DNA of 64,000 nt, taken from the NCBI RefSeq assembly GCF_016802725.1, contig NC_052671.1, positions 16,929,731 through 16,993,730 of the forward strand, given 5' to 3'. Below, in pieces: positions 12,801 through 26,400 of the stretch. Source of the stretch: Solenopsis invicta (taxonomy: Eukaryota; Arthropoda; Insecta; Hymenoptera; Formicidae). The first letter of the stretch is position 1; every line of letters starts with the position of its first letter. The notes under the pieces were generated by a model, which was not told where the DNA came from, did not search any database, and saw only the letters and a program-made list of their open reading frames with translations. The position numbers and the translations under genes are program-made.

Positions 12801-14434
12801 AGAATACGTCACCTAGTAACGGAAAAATAGGGGTAGCTATATTGTTAACAGTAGTCATAATACCCTCTTCTTCTCTATTGAAATATTTTTGGTAACCAAG
12901 AATTTATTTGTAAAAATAAATATATACTTTAAAAGAGAAGTAAGAAATAAGTAAGATGAAGAAAAATTTTTGTTTCTAAAGAGTACTTACATTTCTTGTA
13001 ATAAAGAAAACATTTCTTACGAAAAATATTTAAATTCATGTTATAAATTAAATAAAAATTTTTACGTATTTTAAACTTAAAGTAATGGGATTTATTATTT
13101 ACTATTTTAATAAATTGATTTTTTACTAACACGTAATTATGTTTTTGTTTCAATAAAACATTTTTTAAATAAATTGTTGGCTTTTAGCATAATATTGTAT
13201 ATTGTAGGAGCAAAAAGTATTTATTTTTAAAGTATTTCTTTTTCGATTTAGAAATTATTATTTTAAGTAGATATTATTTAAAACAAATAAACTCTTGTCC
13301 GTGCATTAATACCTTTCTGTATCGTAATTGTTAAGTTTGTAGGTTTATCTTTCAATAAATGTGTAGCACGAATAAAGCTTATATCTTGGAATATTATCGG
13401 CATTGTTACATATGTTTTCCTTTTCATCATGCCGATAGTTTGCCAAACGAGTTCAATATAACCGGTTGCTGGTAGCAAATTCCTACCATCTATTACATGT
13501 CCTTTCATAAAATTGTAGTCCTCTTCGTCGAGCACGATTTCAATGTATCTTTCTCTGGATTTAATGAACTTTTGCGTTTGATATTCTGGTGTAAACCAGG
13601 CTTCGGAATGATCCCATCTAATGTCATATTAAATATGTAATTATATGTATAGTTTAAGCTTCCACTTTTTGATGAACTTGACCTTGACATATATTGTCAA
13701 GTCATGACCCTGTCTAATCTTCAGCAGGTTTCAGACTGCTCTCATTGTTCGTTAAAATTATTAACAAATACAGTTGACAATGTAAATGTGTATTTCTTAG
13801 CAAAGCGAGATCCACCTGGAGGATGGAGGAAGGGAATGAAGCAGAGGAAGGGATGAGCTGGACCTCGCTTCGAGTGGAAATTCGAAAAACCCATGTTGAA
13901 CAGGACAATTATAGAACTTGTTCTTCTCTGTAAGCAGAGAGATATGCAATGGACCTCATTTCGCATTGTAAGGTATTGTAAAAAGTTTCCGCTCTTTTTA
14001 CGGAAAGAAAGAAAATCCGGAAGGTGCAAACTAAATCAATCCAATTTTTGTTGCGATTGACTATATACCATTTGACCAAATTGTCATTTTGGTCTAAAAA
14101 CGTGAACAGTATCAACGTAATCAATCGCGACAAAATTTTGGAATAGATTAAATATCTTCCGGTTAGGTATATACCTATTACCTTTTGCTCTTCTGCAGAG
14201 AGAATGGAAACCCTGCATATTCACAGTACTTTGCAATGCGAAATCGGATTCAGCCTTTCATGGCTTACGGAACGATTACGAGGTTCATGCATGTATATTC
14301 CACATAGGTTTAACACTTTTTATGCGACAATCTGATCAATTACAACGTATTTCATTATGATGAAAGTTCGATTCTGGTTGTATCAGTACAAAATAACCCT
14401 TTTTTTTTAAAAAAAAAGGTTAAAAAAACGCCAA

Positions 14435-14478
<44 letters not shown>

Positions 14479-17400
14479 CCCTTAAATCTTAATTTTTTTT
14501 CTACAAAATACAAGTGTTACTATCTTTGTATCCTCATTGAAGAATTTTCCTATTTTAACCCACGTGGTACTTTCTTTAATTTCTATACAAAACCCAAGTA
14601 CTATCGCTGTATTATTATTGAAAAATTTTCCTATTTCAATCCAACCTAAATATATTTTTCCAAAAAAATGTATGAAATCTTTAAATTGCCAATTATAAAG
14701 AGAATGATGTACTGTTGAGAATATTGATGTATGTACTGTTTGAAATAACTGCTGTATTACTTTTAACAAGTAAAATCCAAGTGATAGTATCTTTATTTTT
14801 TTTTTAATAAAGCCTAAGTGGTATCTATAATTTGAAATATATCATGAAACACATAAATTTTTAATTTTAAACACCTTTGAGTTAATTAAAAGTATCTCAG
14901 ATTAGCCTTGTTACATAAGTATATTTTTTAATAGGAATGATAATGACATAATTTTTGTTTGAAAGTATGATTCTTTAGCTTTAAAACGCCAACCTGTAAA
15001 ATCTTTGAAAGTGTTTTGTTACAAAAATAAAATTTATTTTTACAATGTGGATTTTTAGATATCTAAAAATACTTTACATTCTCCTTGTTACATAATTACT
15101 TTTTCAAGGGAATGATAAAGCCATAATTTTTTTTAGTGTGACTCGCTTCAAAACGCCGTATTTTAAAGTCCTTAAAAGTTTTTTGTTGCGAAAATATGAT
15201 TTTTTAAAGAAAAAGTGAATTTTTGAATAATTTTTTATTTTTGCTTTATAGCTTCACAATAAATTATTTTTTGGCAAGGCCAAGTATGCAGTTACATTTC
15301 CAAGGTTCTGATATTAACCCTTAAACACACCGTTCCTGTAAAATACGGAAACACATTTTTGGGTCTGGGAGACTTTTTCAACATTGAGAAGCTATATCTT
15401 TGATTACAATCAATATTTTTCTACGATTTTTTTTAAACGAAAGTTCAAAATCTCAGGAGTGTGACTGCACAATCGGCATTACCGAAAAATAATTTATTGT
15501 GAAGTTATAAAAGAAAAACCATTAAGCAAAAATGAGAAATTGGTCAAAAATCCACTTTTCCTTCAAAAAATCATATTTTTGCAACAAAAAACATTTAAAG
15601 ACTTTCAAATATGGCGTTTTAAAGCTTCAGAGTCACACTTTCAAAATAAAATTTGGCAAAATCATTCCTTTTAGAAAGTATAATTATGTAACATGGAGAA
15701 TATGAGGTATTTTTGAGCATCTAAAAATCTACTTTAAAAAAAAAATTATATCTTTGCAACAAAAAACTTTGAAGAACTTTACAATACGGCGTTTTCAAGC
15801 AAAAGATTCATACTTTCAAAAAAAATTATATCATTGTCATTTCTTTTAAAAAATGTACTTATGTAACAAGGCAAATATGAGGTATTTTTGATTAAATTGT
15901 GTCTAAAATTGAAAATTGATTTGTTTCATGATATACTTCGGAAAAACTCTTTTTTCTACAGCATTTTATAGTATTCCAACTTTATAGTATTCCAACTTTT
16001 ATAGTATACCAACTTTAGACAAAGTACATGCAAGTAACATTCGCAAACCGACCTGTTCGAACGTATTTTGTCCAGCTTTTTTTATGTAAAATACTCACAA
16101 AAAAGGTTTCACTTACACACTATATAGGTCACATTGACTCTAACAAAACTTTGCTGCCGTGTTGTTCGAATTCTAGTTGACCAAAGAAGTTGATTAACCA
16201 TATCAATCGAAAGAGATTTCAAACTTTTTTTACGTCTTGGTCCGAACCTCTTATCTCATTCAGTCTTTACATAGCAAGCGTTCACAACTTCATATGGGGT
16301 CTCTCAGACCCACTTACGTGTTTAAGGGTTAAGGTTATCTGAATGTATACTATCTTGAGAATACACCTCTAAATTTTTGTTGAATTATTTCAAAAATTAA
16401 AAATTTTATGAATATTTTTATAAAAAAGTCAAATTTTGCAGTTTTTTCTATTAAAATTTTTTTCATTATGTTAAATTCTAATTAAAAAAAAGTTATTGGA
16501 TGATAAAGAACAGATCTCAAGGTATGTCCAGTAAAATTTTTGCGACAAAATATCAAAAAGCTGGCAAATGGCGACTGATTTTGTGCAGGAGGGTTTAGTG
16601 TACCCCCATGTGACTATTATGTTATTATTTGGTAGTGTGATCAATACGAATTAAGTTTAGGCAATAATGCGGACTCTTAAATTCAGATAAGCGCCATTTT
16701 GCAATAAATGCGAATTTTAAAAATTGGCTACGACAGATTAGATTTAACTATATATTTTAAGAATATAATTTATTTTTGTGTTTCAAATAAACCATATAGG
16801 TTCTACAGCAGCTAACACACTTAATGCCAAAGGCGATATTTCTTTAATTTTTTAATAAAAAATCATATTTTATTAACAAAACTATATGTAAAACATTAGT
16901 ACAAATCCCGATTTGCTACCTCTAATACGTTTGGAGAAAAAAATTCATGAATATAGAGTTATTTTTGTTGCCTCTAGGAATATGTGTGTACACCTATGGT
17001 CATCGATTTTGTCCCTGGAGAAATCTTACAAATTAAAAAGTCGCCATCTTTTCTACATACCCATAATTTATGATTAACGTAACGATTAGACCTTATTGAT
17101 CGTTACGTTAATCATGAACTGTGAGTATGTAGGAAGATAGTAACTTCTCAGTTTGTGAACTTTTCTCAGAGACAGAATCAATGACGTGGGTGTACCCCCT
17201 TAAAAAAAAATTATTAAAAAATATTGATTCAAATCAAAGTTACTCTCAAAGTCACTCAGACAAAAAAATGTGTTTACGTATTTTACGGGATCGGTGTGTT
17301 TAAGGATTAAATTTTATAATATAATTATAATATAATATAATTATTAATAATATACTGCATATATGTATATTTGTTCTTATAACCAATATCTACATTGTAG

Positions 17401-20400
17401 TTACGATAAGAACTTATACCTGATTGATGGAGAGATCATAGGAGTTCCTCGACTAACTGGAAATTCCACTGGTGGATATAAATTTGCGACTTGCAATTGT
17501 AAACCGTAGTTATAAAGCTTTCCAATTCCTTGTAATATTACTTTGATATTTTGTTCATTGCATCGATTCAATACAATCTTCTTCACTTTCGGATGTAAGG
17601 AATTTTTCAAAACGTGTTGCAAAACACTGTCTGGTGCAATTTCAATAGTCACAGCGTTGGTTGGAATTAGATGCGTGGTTTGTTCAAAAAGAACGGTATT
17701 TAATATACTACGCGTATGATACTCTGCTGACGACAAGTTTGATTCTGAAGTATACCGTTCGTTACAAGGTACAGAAGAGCTGATCCACTTTGAACTCCGT
17801 TTCTTTGGCCGTGCTATTACTTTATTCAAATACAGCAAAAGTTGAGATTTCACGGATACGAGATAAGAACTGTGGTACGGTACGTTGCAGTAAATCTCTT
17901 TCACGTGAATATTATTAAACTGATAATATAAAAATAAAATTTATCAGAGATGCAGGTGAGATAAATTAAATTTAAATTTTTAAGGATTTAATATTTTGAA
18001 AATTATTAAGTTTTATTATTCACTTATGCAATACTAGTTATGCAGTACTATTTATTTATTTTTACCTGTAATTTTTTCGTAAATTCTTGTATGGATTCTG
18101 TAGGTCCACACACAACGCTGCTGTTATCGCTATTACGACATACTACTTCAATATCTGTTGGACAAATATGTTTTAGACTATCGTAATTAAGTTGACTGAC
18201 AAGTGCCATAGAGCTATGAATTATGTTTCCTTCGATACATGCCAAACCAATAAAGTATGCACATAAAATGGTTTGTTCAATGGTGAGACATTTATCCGCG
18301 TACGCGCAACCGAGTTCGCCAGCAGAATGACCAATTATGTAACTCGGGGTAATTCCCAAGGACGTTAGGACATCTACTAATCCAATCTACAAATTCATAC
18401 GAATAATTTTGTAACGAGGCACTATACGAGGTATGTTCGAAAAGTAATGAGACTGATTTTTTTGTAACCATAAATTTTATTTTTTTAAACATCTAGGTTG
18501 TCCCCTTCGAAATAGTTCCCTTGGGTAGTTACACAGCGACGGAGGTGTTGTTTCCAGTATTCGTAGCAGTTCTGGAAAGCTTCTGGTGGAATACTTTTTA
18601 GGTGGTCGGTTATGCTCTTCTGGATATTATCCAAAGTACCAAAGTGACGCCCTTTCAAATGGTTTTTGAGTTGGGGGAAAGAAAAGAAGTCACAGGGACT
18701 GAGATCCGGCGAATAGGGGGGCTGAGGGATCACAGGAATGCTATTTTTTGTCAAAAATTCATTGATGGAGATTACCGTATGACAAGGCGCATTGTCGTAG
18801 TGCAGCATTCAAGTGCGTGCAATGCTTGGTTGCAAATGTACGATCCTTTTCCTGAGTCTTTCAAGGACTTCCCGATAAAAAGTTTGATGAACAGTTTGTC
18901 CTGGAGCCACAAATTCTTTGTGGACAATCCCTCAACTTTGGATAATATCCAGAAGATAATATCCAGAATATCGATGAGTTGAAAGATATTCCAGCAGAAG
19001 CCTTTCAGAACTGCTATGAAGACTGAAAACAACACCTCCGTCGCTGTGTAATTGCTCAAGGAAACTATTTTGAAGTGAACAGCCTTGACGTGTAGAAAAA
19101 AAATAAAACTCATGGTTATGAAAAAATCAGTCTCATTACTGTTTTAACATACTTCATACTTTGAAAATTCATTATTGAAAAGACCTTAAAATATATAGAA
19201 AAGTATCTAATAATATGATAATTCTAACATATATGCATAGAGAAAAATATTTTTTAAAAATTAGTATTCCTATTTATTTGATGAAATTTATTTTTTTGAA
19301 ACAATATGTTCTTATACAAAATATTATTTGTTTGAATAAAAATGCTGTTTCAAATCTATTATTTGATAAAAATAACATTATTAGTTTTTTTTATTAATTC
19401 AAATATTGATTTGTTGAAATCATTCCAAATAAATTTGTTGGGTTACAATAAGATTTGTGAAGTCCAAAAAAATTGTTTTTTCTGTACAGGAAGTAGAAAA
19501 GTACACGACAAAAAAATTTTATATTAATGTTTTACAATTAAATATAATAAATAATTTTTTGTTATCAAAATTTTTTACCTGAATAGCAACGATACCAACA
19601 AACATGTATAACGTGTTTTTGCATATTTTTTCATCTGTCTTTGATAAAATGTCTGTGACATTTACACCGTATGGTTTCAAAATTATATCGCACTGTTTTA
19701 TTGTATTTGCGAAAACGTGAAATTTTAGTAAGTTCCGACCTATTTTAATTAAAAAATTTAAATTTAAACATGTTATTCCATTACATTAATGTTTTTGTAA
19801 AGAACACATGATGTATCAGATATACCCATTCCTGGCCATTGCGATCCCAGAGCAGAAAATATAAACCAAACTGGTCTTTTCATACTTTCACAATTTCGAA
19901 TTTCCATCATTGAATCTTGTTGCAAAGCGTTCAGTATAGTAAATCCTCTCCATGGATGACCGTCTATACCGTCTGCATAGACATCGTGCAGCAAACGGAC
20001 ATATTCTATATCTATCGGATTGCTAGCAACCTATATTCCAAAATAATAAAACAAAGCATTGTTGAAAAAATTGTGCTAAAAAAATTATCTGAAACATCAC
20101 TAAAATCAATTTTCTGAAATTATTCAACGTGTTGGAACATTTAAACACATTTTCAGCAATATTTTAGCACAATTTATTTTAGCATAGTTTTGGCATAATT
20201 TTAATATGAAAATAGTCATAAAAATTCAAAGTTATCAAACTTAAATGTAATAAAACTGTTAGAATTATCTTATTTTCTTTCACTTTGGAGTCTTATTTTA
20301 GAGATTCACTTAAAAAAATCTTTTAATGAAATGGAAGCATCTTCTTACAAAAAATACTCTTATCAAAACAAGAATAAAAAATCACGTAGTGTTACACTTT

Positions 20401-23400
20401 TTATACTATTTTTTGTTATTTTTTTATGTATGAGAAGTATAAAAATACAGAAATGCTGTAAAATACCACTTTCAGAAAAATTTTAGCGAAATTTCAGTAA
20501 AATTTTTCCACTAAAGAGTGTATGTTGCAAAAAATAATAATTAATGTCTAGTTATTCAAAATGATAAAATTTCTTTTGAAATGTTTACTAACGTCGTTTA
20601 GAAACAACTTCACCGATTCTTTAGTGCGTCCAGATAATATCACAAGTCTAGGTAAGTCATCTGTTGCTCCATCGTTAACCTTCTGTTTGGGATTCCACTT
20701 TAACAACATATGAGCATTTGCTCCCCCGAAACCGAAAGAATTAATACCTATAAAACCATGTTTAAGTGGAATTGGTTCTTCGACGACACAAACAGTCCCA
20801 TTTATTAAGGCATCTATATCTTTTCGTGGTGATGTGTAATTGATATTTGATGGAACAATACCAGTTTCGAATGCTATTAATACCTTAAAGAATCAATAAC
20901 ATAATCAATAACAAATAATTTTAAATTTAAATTATTTTAGGACATGTCAATTTCGTCATCTTGCCCCCATATGCGGGTAAAATGACTTTTAATACCGAGC
21001 AAGGTGAAAAACAATCAAATAAGTTAAAAATGTACTCTTATGAATAAAAGAAATTTATTATATAATAATATAATAATCTTATACTATTTTAATATTATAA
21101 CTTAGATAAAGAAAAACGTAAATAAAACAAAAAATATTTATGTAATCTACAAAAATAAAATTTTTAAAATTGTGAAATGCATTACGATACATTATATTGC
21201 AATTAAAATTGCGTTATATATATTTGGAATGCTGTTAAGAGCGAAAAGACTAATGCACAAATTCAATACCTTGCCTATGCACAACTTTCGTCATATTACC
21301 TCCAGTTGCCGTGTTTATTTATCTATAAAATATAAAATATTGCAATACAAAAATTAAAAAAATATAAATATTTTGTACGTTTTTAGTTATATAATATTGT
21401 GATTTTATAGAGAAAATAAAAATATTTGTTATAAATGTAATATAAATATGTTATTTCTTATGAACGAACATTAAAAAGTTACGGATACTCAATCAGCACG
21501 TAATAATTTTTAAGTGTTTTTTAAATATTTGTTTAATATTAATTATTGATAATACAATTCATTAAAACAATAATATTTATTAAACATTTATTAAATATTT
21601 ATTTAACATTAATTAAATAATGATTTAGCAAAAATATTAAATTAATATAAAATTATTTAACGTTTATTTAACGTTTATATATTATTTAATGTTTATTTAA
21701 TATTTATGTTACATTGATAATTTATTTGTAATAATGATTTTAAAAAACCATTAATTTAACGTTTACTTAACATTAATTTAATATTTATTTTTGTTGGCGA
21801 AACTTGATCACGCTCTACGATCAGACTTCACACGAGGAGTCGTCTTAACGATCCAACGCGCATATTACGCTGCGCAGGCACTTTCACTCTCCGTCCGTCT
21901 CGTGCGTCGCTCCCGCCTTCTTTTACTATTCACGCGTTGTATCGAGCTTCCGGATTAAACGAGTGATTAATCCCATTCTACAGAGTGATTCTTTCATTCC
22001 CTCCGCCATGTTCCCTGTCGTAACTCTAATAGGTTATGGGCCCAGGAGCACCGCGATAATCGTAACAGTAAAATTAAGAGATTCAGCGAAGCATAACCTC
22101 TTCGACCATGAATATCGGTGGCGTGACACGAATCGAGAGCCTCGGAAAGGACAACTATGATACATGGAAGCTTCACATGGAAGCTCTCCTCATCAAGAAC
22201 GACGCGTGGTCGTACGCGAACGGCGAATCCGCCAAGCCCGAAGCCGTGGCCGGCGATCCCGCATCGGAAGCCGCACGGAAAGTGTGGGAGAGAGGCGACG
22301 CGAAGGCGAAGTCCGACATCATCCTTGCAATCGGCAGTTCTGAGCTGAAGCAGATCAAAGGCTGCACCACCGCACGCGATGTTTGGCTAAAATTGGAGAC
22401 TACATACCAATCGAGAGGACCCGCCAGGAAAGCAACGCTGCTTAAGCAATTAATGCTTCATCGTATGGAGGAAGGTGGCGACGTCCGCGAGCATATAAAC
22501 AAATTTTTCGACGCAGTAGACAAGCTGCAGGACATGCAGGTAGATATACATCCCGACGTCCTCGCGACAATGCTCTTATACAGTCTACCGTCGAGTTTCG
22601 ACAATTTTCGATGCGCAATCGAAGCTCGCGATGAATTGCACCGGATACTCTACGCATTAAAATCGTAGAAGAGAACGAAGCACGAAAGAGCGAGACACAT
22701 AGTTCTGGCGCCAAGGCAATGTACGTAAACAAAAATAGGAATCGAGCACGCAGAAACAAAGCGTTCAAACCTAAAGACAGTACACAAGGTGACGACCAAA
22801 AGACAGATAAGCCTCGCTGTAGTAAATGCGATAAAATAGGTCACAGAGCCGCGGAGTGTCGTTCGAAGACCCTCAAGAGTCAATCGGCCAAAAATGCAGA
22901 GGAAGAAGTGTCATTACGCGTCGACGTTGCGTTACAGACCGACGCGATCAAATCGCGCCAAGCCTGGTGCCTAGACAGCGGCGCGACCGCTCATCTGTGC
23001 AGCGATTTAAACACTTTCCACGAAGTTAATCTCTCTCGACCCGGAAAATTAAATCTGGCAAACAGCACTTCAACCGAAACGACAGCCGAGGGCAAAGTGA
23101 AGTTCACAGCCGACGTACACGGCGACAACAAAATCATTTCTCTAAGGAAGACGTTGCACGTTCCGGATTTACGCACTAACCTGATGTCGGTAAGCAAAAT
23201 AACAGACAACGGTTTTAAAGTGATTTTTACGAAGGAAAACGCAACAATAATTGACAGAGACGAAAATATTAAGTTGATCGCAGAAAGAGTTGGCGGCTTG
23301 TATTTCGTGCGTGAATCTGGTCAGAATAATTCGAAACCTAGCTGCGCGTTATCGTCGTCAGAAAAACTTTCAGCCGTCGAGCTGTGGCATCGCAGACTTG

Positions 23401-26400
23401 GCCATCTGAACGTGAGAGACCTCATCAAGGCACAGCAACAAGGAACCATCAACGGCGTGAAGTTCAACACCATCACTAAGGACATTACTTGCAAAACCTG
23501 CCTCGAAGGAAAGATGACCCGCACACCATTCCCTAAGAAATCCAGTAGAGTCTCGAAGCTCCTCGACATCATTCACTCGGACGTTTGCGGTCCCATGCGG
23601 ACCGAATCAATAGGGAAAGCGAAATACTTCATCGAGTTCATCGACGACCGTTCAAGATGGAGCGAAGTTCGTTTCTTGCGACACAAAAATGAAGCCCTTC
23701 AGGCAACCAAAGGATTTATCGTACTCGCAGAAAGACAAACAGGTAAAAAGGTTAAATCTTTTCAGTCCGATAACGGTTTGGAATTTACAGGCAAAGATTT
23801 CGACAAGTTCCTAAAGGACAACGGCATCACCAGACGACTTACCGTTCCGTACAATCCCGAACAGAACGGGATCGCGGAACGACGAAACCGTACTCTTCTG
23901 GATATGGCCAGATGCTTGCTCGCACAGTCGGGCTTGCCACCTAAATTTTGGGCCGAAGCGGTCAACACCGCCAACTACATCCGGAATCGATGCCCATCTA
24001 AAAGTCTCGATGGCTTAACGCCATATCAACTGTGGACCGGAGACGTTCCCAACGTCGAGCACTTCAGGGAATTCGGATGTCGAGTCCTCTGTTTAAACAC
24101 AGAACCAGGCCGAGGGAAGTTGGATTGACGCTGCAAAGAAGGCATCTTCCTAGGTTATTCTACCGAGTCTAAAGGATTCAGAGTATGGCTAACCGACGAA
24201 AACAAGGTTATCATATCACGTGACGTCAAATTCATCGAGGATGATAAATCACCCCCCCAGGATCTCGACCGATCGTCAAACGACAATCCCGAAGAGAGAC
24301 CAGCGAATGCGACAAACACGGAATCTGAATCCATCAACGTTGAATTATATCCCCACATCGAGGAATTACCCGATGAAGACAACTACAACGATGAAATCGC
24401 GCCCGAATTACCGCAGTCTTCATCGAGGGGGAGAGGAAGACCAAAAGTCTTGAGAACAGAACAAAGAGGAAGACCTCGCAAAGTTTATCAGTCTGCCAAT
24501 ACCCACGTCGGTTACGCTGAAGAAGAAATAATCGCCTTAGCATCTGAAGTACCAATGAAACAGGCTCTGGCGAGCCCGGAAGCTGAGGAATGGCACGACG
24601 CCATGGTAACCGAAATCAAATCTATAATACAAAACGGAACGTGGCAACTCATTGACCGTCCAAAGAACTCCACTACTGTAGGAAGTCGCATTGTTCTAAG
24701 GAACAAATTCAATTCGGATGGTTCTCTTTGCAGACGCAAGGCCCGCCTAGTCGCTCAAGGATTTAGCCAGCAGCCTGGATTACATTTCGGCGAAGTATTT
24801 GCACCCGTAGCCCGTCAAGGAACGATACGGTTGATCACTGCACTATCAGTTCACCTAGGCATGAAAATGCATCACTTTGACATAACGACCGCCTACCTAA
24901 ATGGCGACTTAGACGAACAGATTCTCATGGAACCTCCTAAGCAACTAGCCAAAATTCTAAGGACTATTTCGGAGGAGGAAGACGATCGAAATCTGGCGAA
25001 TAAAGCAAATCAAATTCTCCTAGACCTGCAAAAAGGAGACAAAGTATGCCTCTTGAAGAAGTCACTATATGGTCTCCGTCAGGCCGGAAGAAACTGGCAC
25101 ACCAAGTTGGACAGCACACTCAAGAAGTTCGGCGCCACTCCCTCTGACGCAGACCCTTGCCTCTACACACGTGGAAAAGGGGAAGACTTCATCGCCATCG
25201 TGATTTACGTCGACGACATTTTAGTCGCTTCTCGTAACTCCAAGATCATTACGAAATTTCGCGATATGATCACCGAACACTTCGATGTGAAGGATCTCGG
25301 CGAAGTGGGCTACTGTCTCAACATAGAATTCATCGTTAGCAAAAAGGAGGCTACCATGCATCAACGAGGTTACATCGATGACATTTTAAAACGATTCGGG
25401 ATGACCGATTGCAATCCCATCAGCACACCGATCGACTCCAGCGTGAAACTCACCAAGAATTCGGATCCTGACGAAGAAGAAACAAATCTTCCTTACCGAG
25501 AGCTGTTGGCGCTCTTACTTACCTGGCCGTAACAACACGTCCCGACATAAGCTACGCTATTAGCTACCTAGGGCAATTTAATAATTGCTACGGCCAAGAA
25601 CACTGGACTGCTGCGAAACGGGTCCTTCATATCTCAAAGGATCCAGAGAACTTGGATTAGTCTATCGAAGGGACTCCAAGCCCATCGAAGGTTTCGTGGA
25701 CGCTGATTGGGGCAGCTGCCCTGAAGATCGACGATCATACACCGGTTACTTGTTCAAGCTGTCCGGCAGTCCCATATCCTGGGATTCCAGAAAACAACCC
25801 ACGGTAGCCCTTTCGTCTACCGAGGCGGAGTACATGGGACTGACCGAATGCGCCAAAGAGGCCATTTATTTACGCAAATTCTTGCAACAACTCGGATTCT
25901 CCGAACTCGGAAACGTTACCGTATTCAACGACAATTTGGGGGCGTTGAAGCTGGCTCAGAATCCCCACTCCAGGAGCAAGCACATTGACATGCGTCATCA
26001 CTTCATCCGTGATACTCTCAACCAAGGTCTGTTGAAGGTGGCCCACGCCTCTACCGTCGACATGCCTGCCGACATGTTAACCAAAGGTCTTCCCAGACCA
26101 AAGCACGTGAGATGTTTGGAGATTTCTGGACTCGAGCGAGTTCCCTCGAAGACTCACTGATCATCGATCGAGGGGAGGTGTTGGCGAAACTTGATCACGC
26201 TCTACGATCAGACTTCACACGAGGAGTCGTCCTAACGATCCAACGCGCATGCTACGCTGCGCAGGCACTTTCACTCTCCGTCCGTCTCGTGCGTCGCTCC
26301 TGCCTTCTTTTACTATTCACGCGTTGTATCGAGCTTCCGGATTAAACGAGTGATTAATCCCATTCTACAGAGTGATTCTTTCATTCCCTCCGCCACGTTC

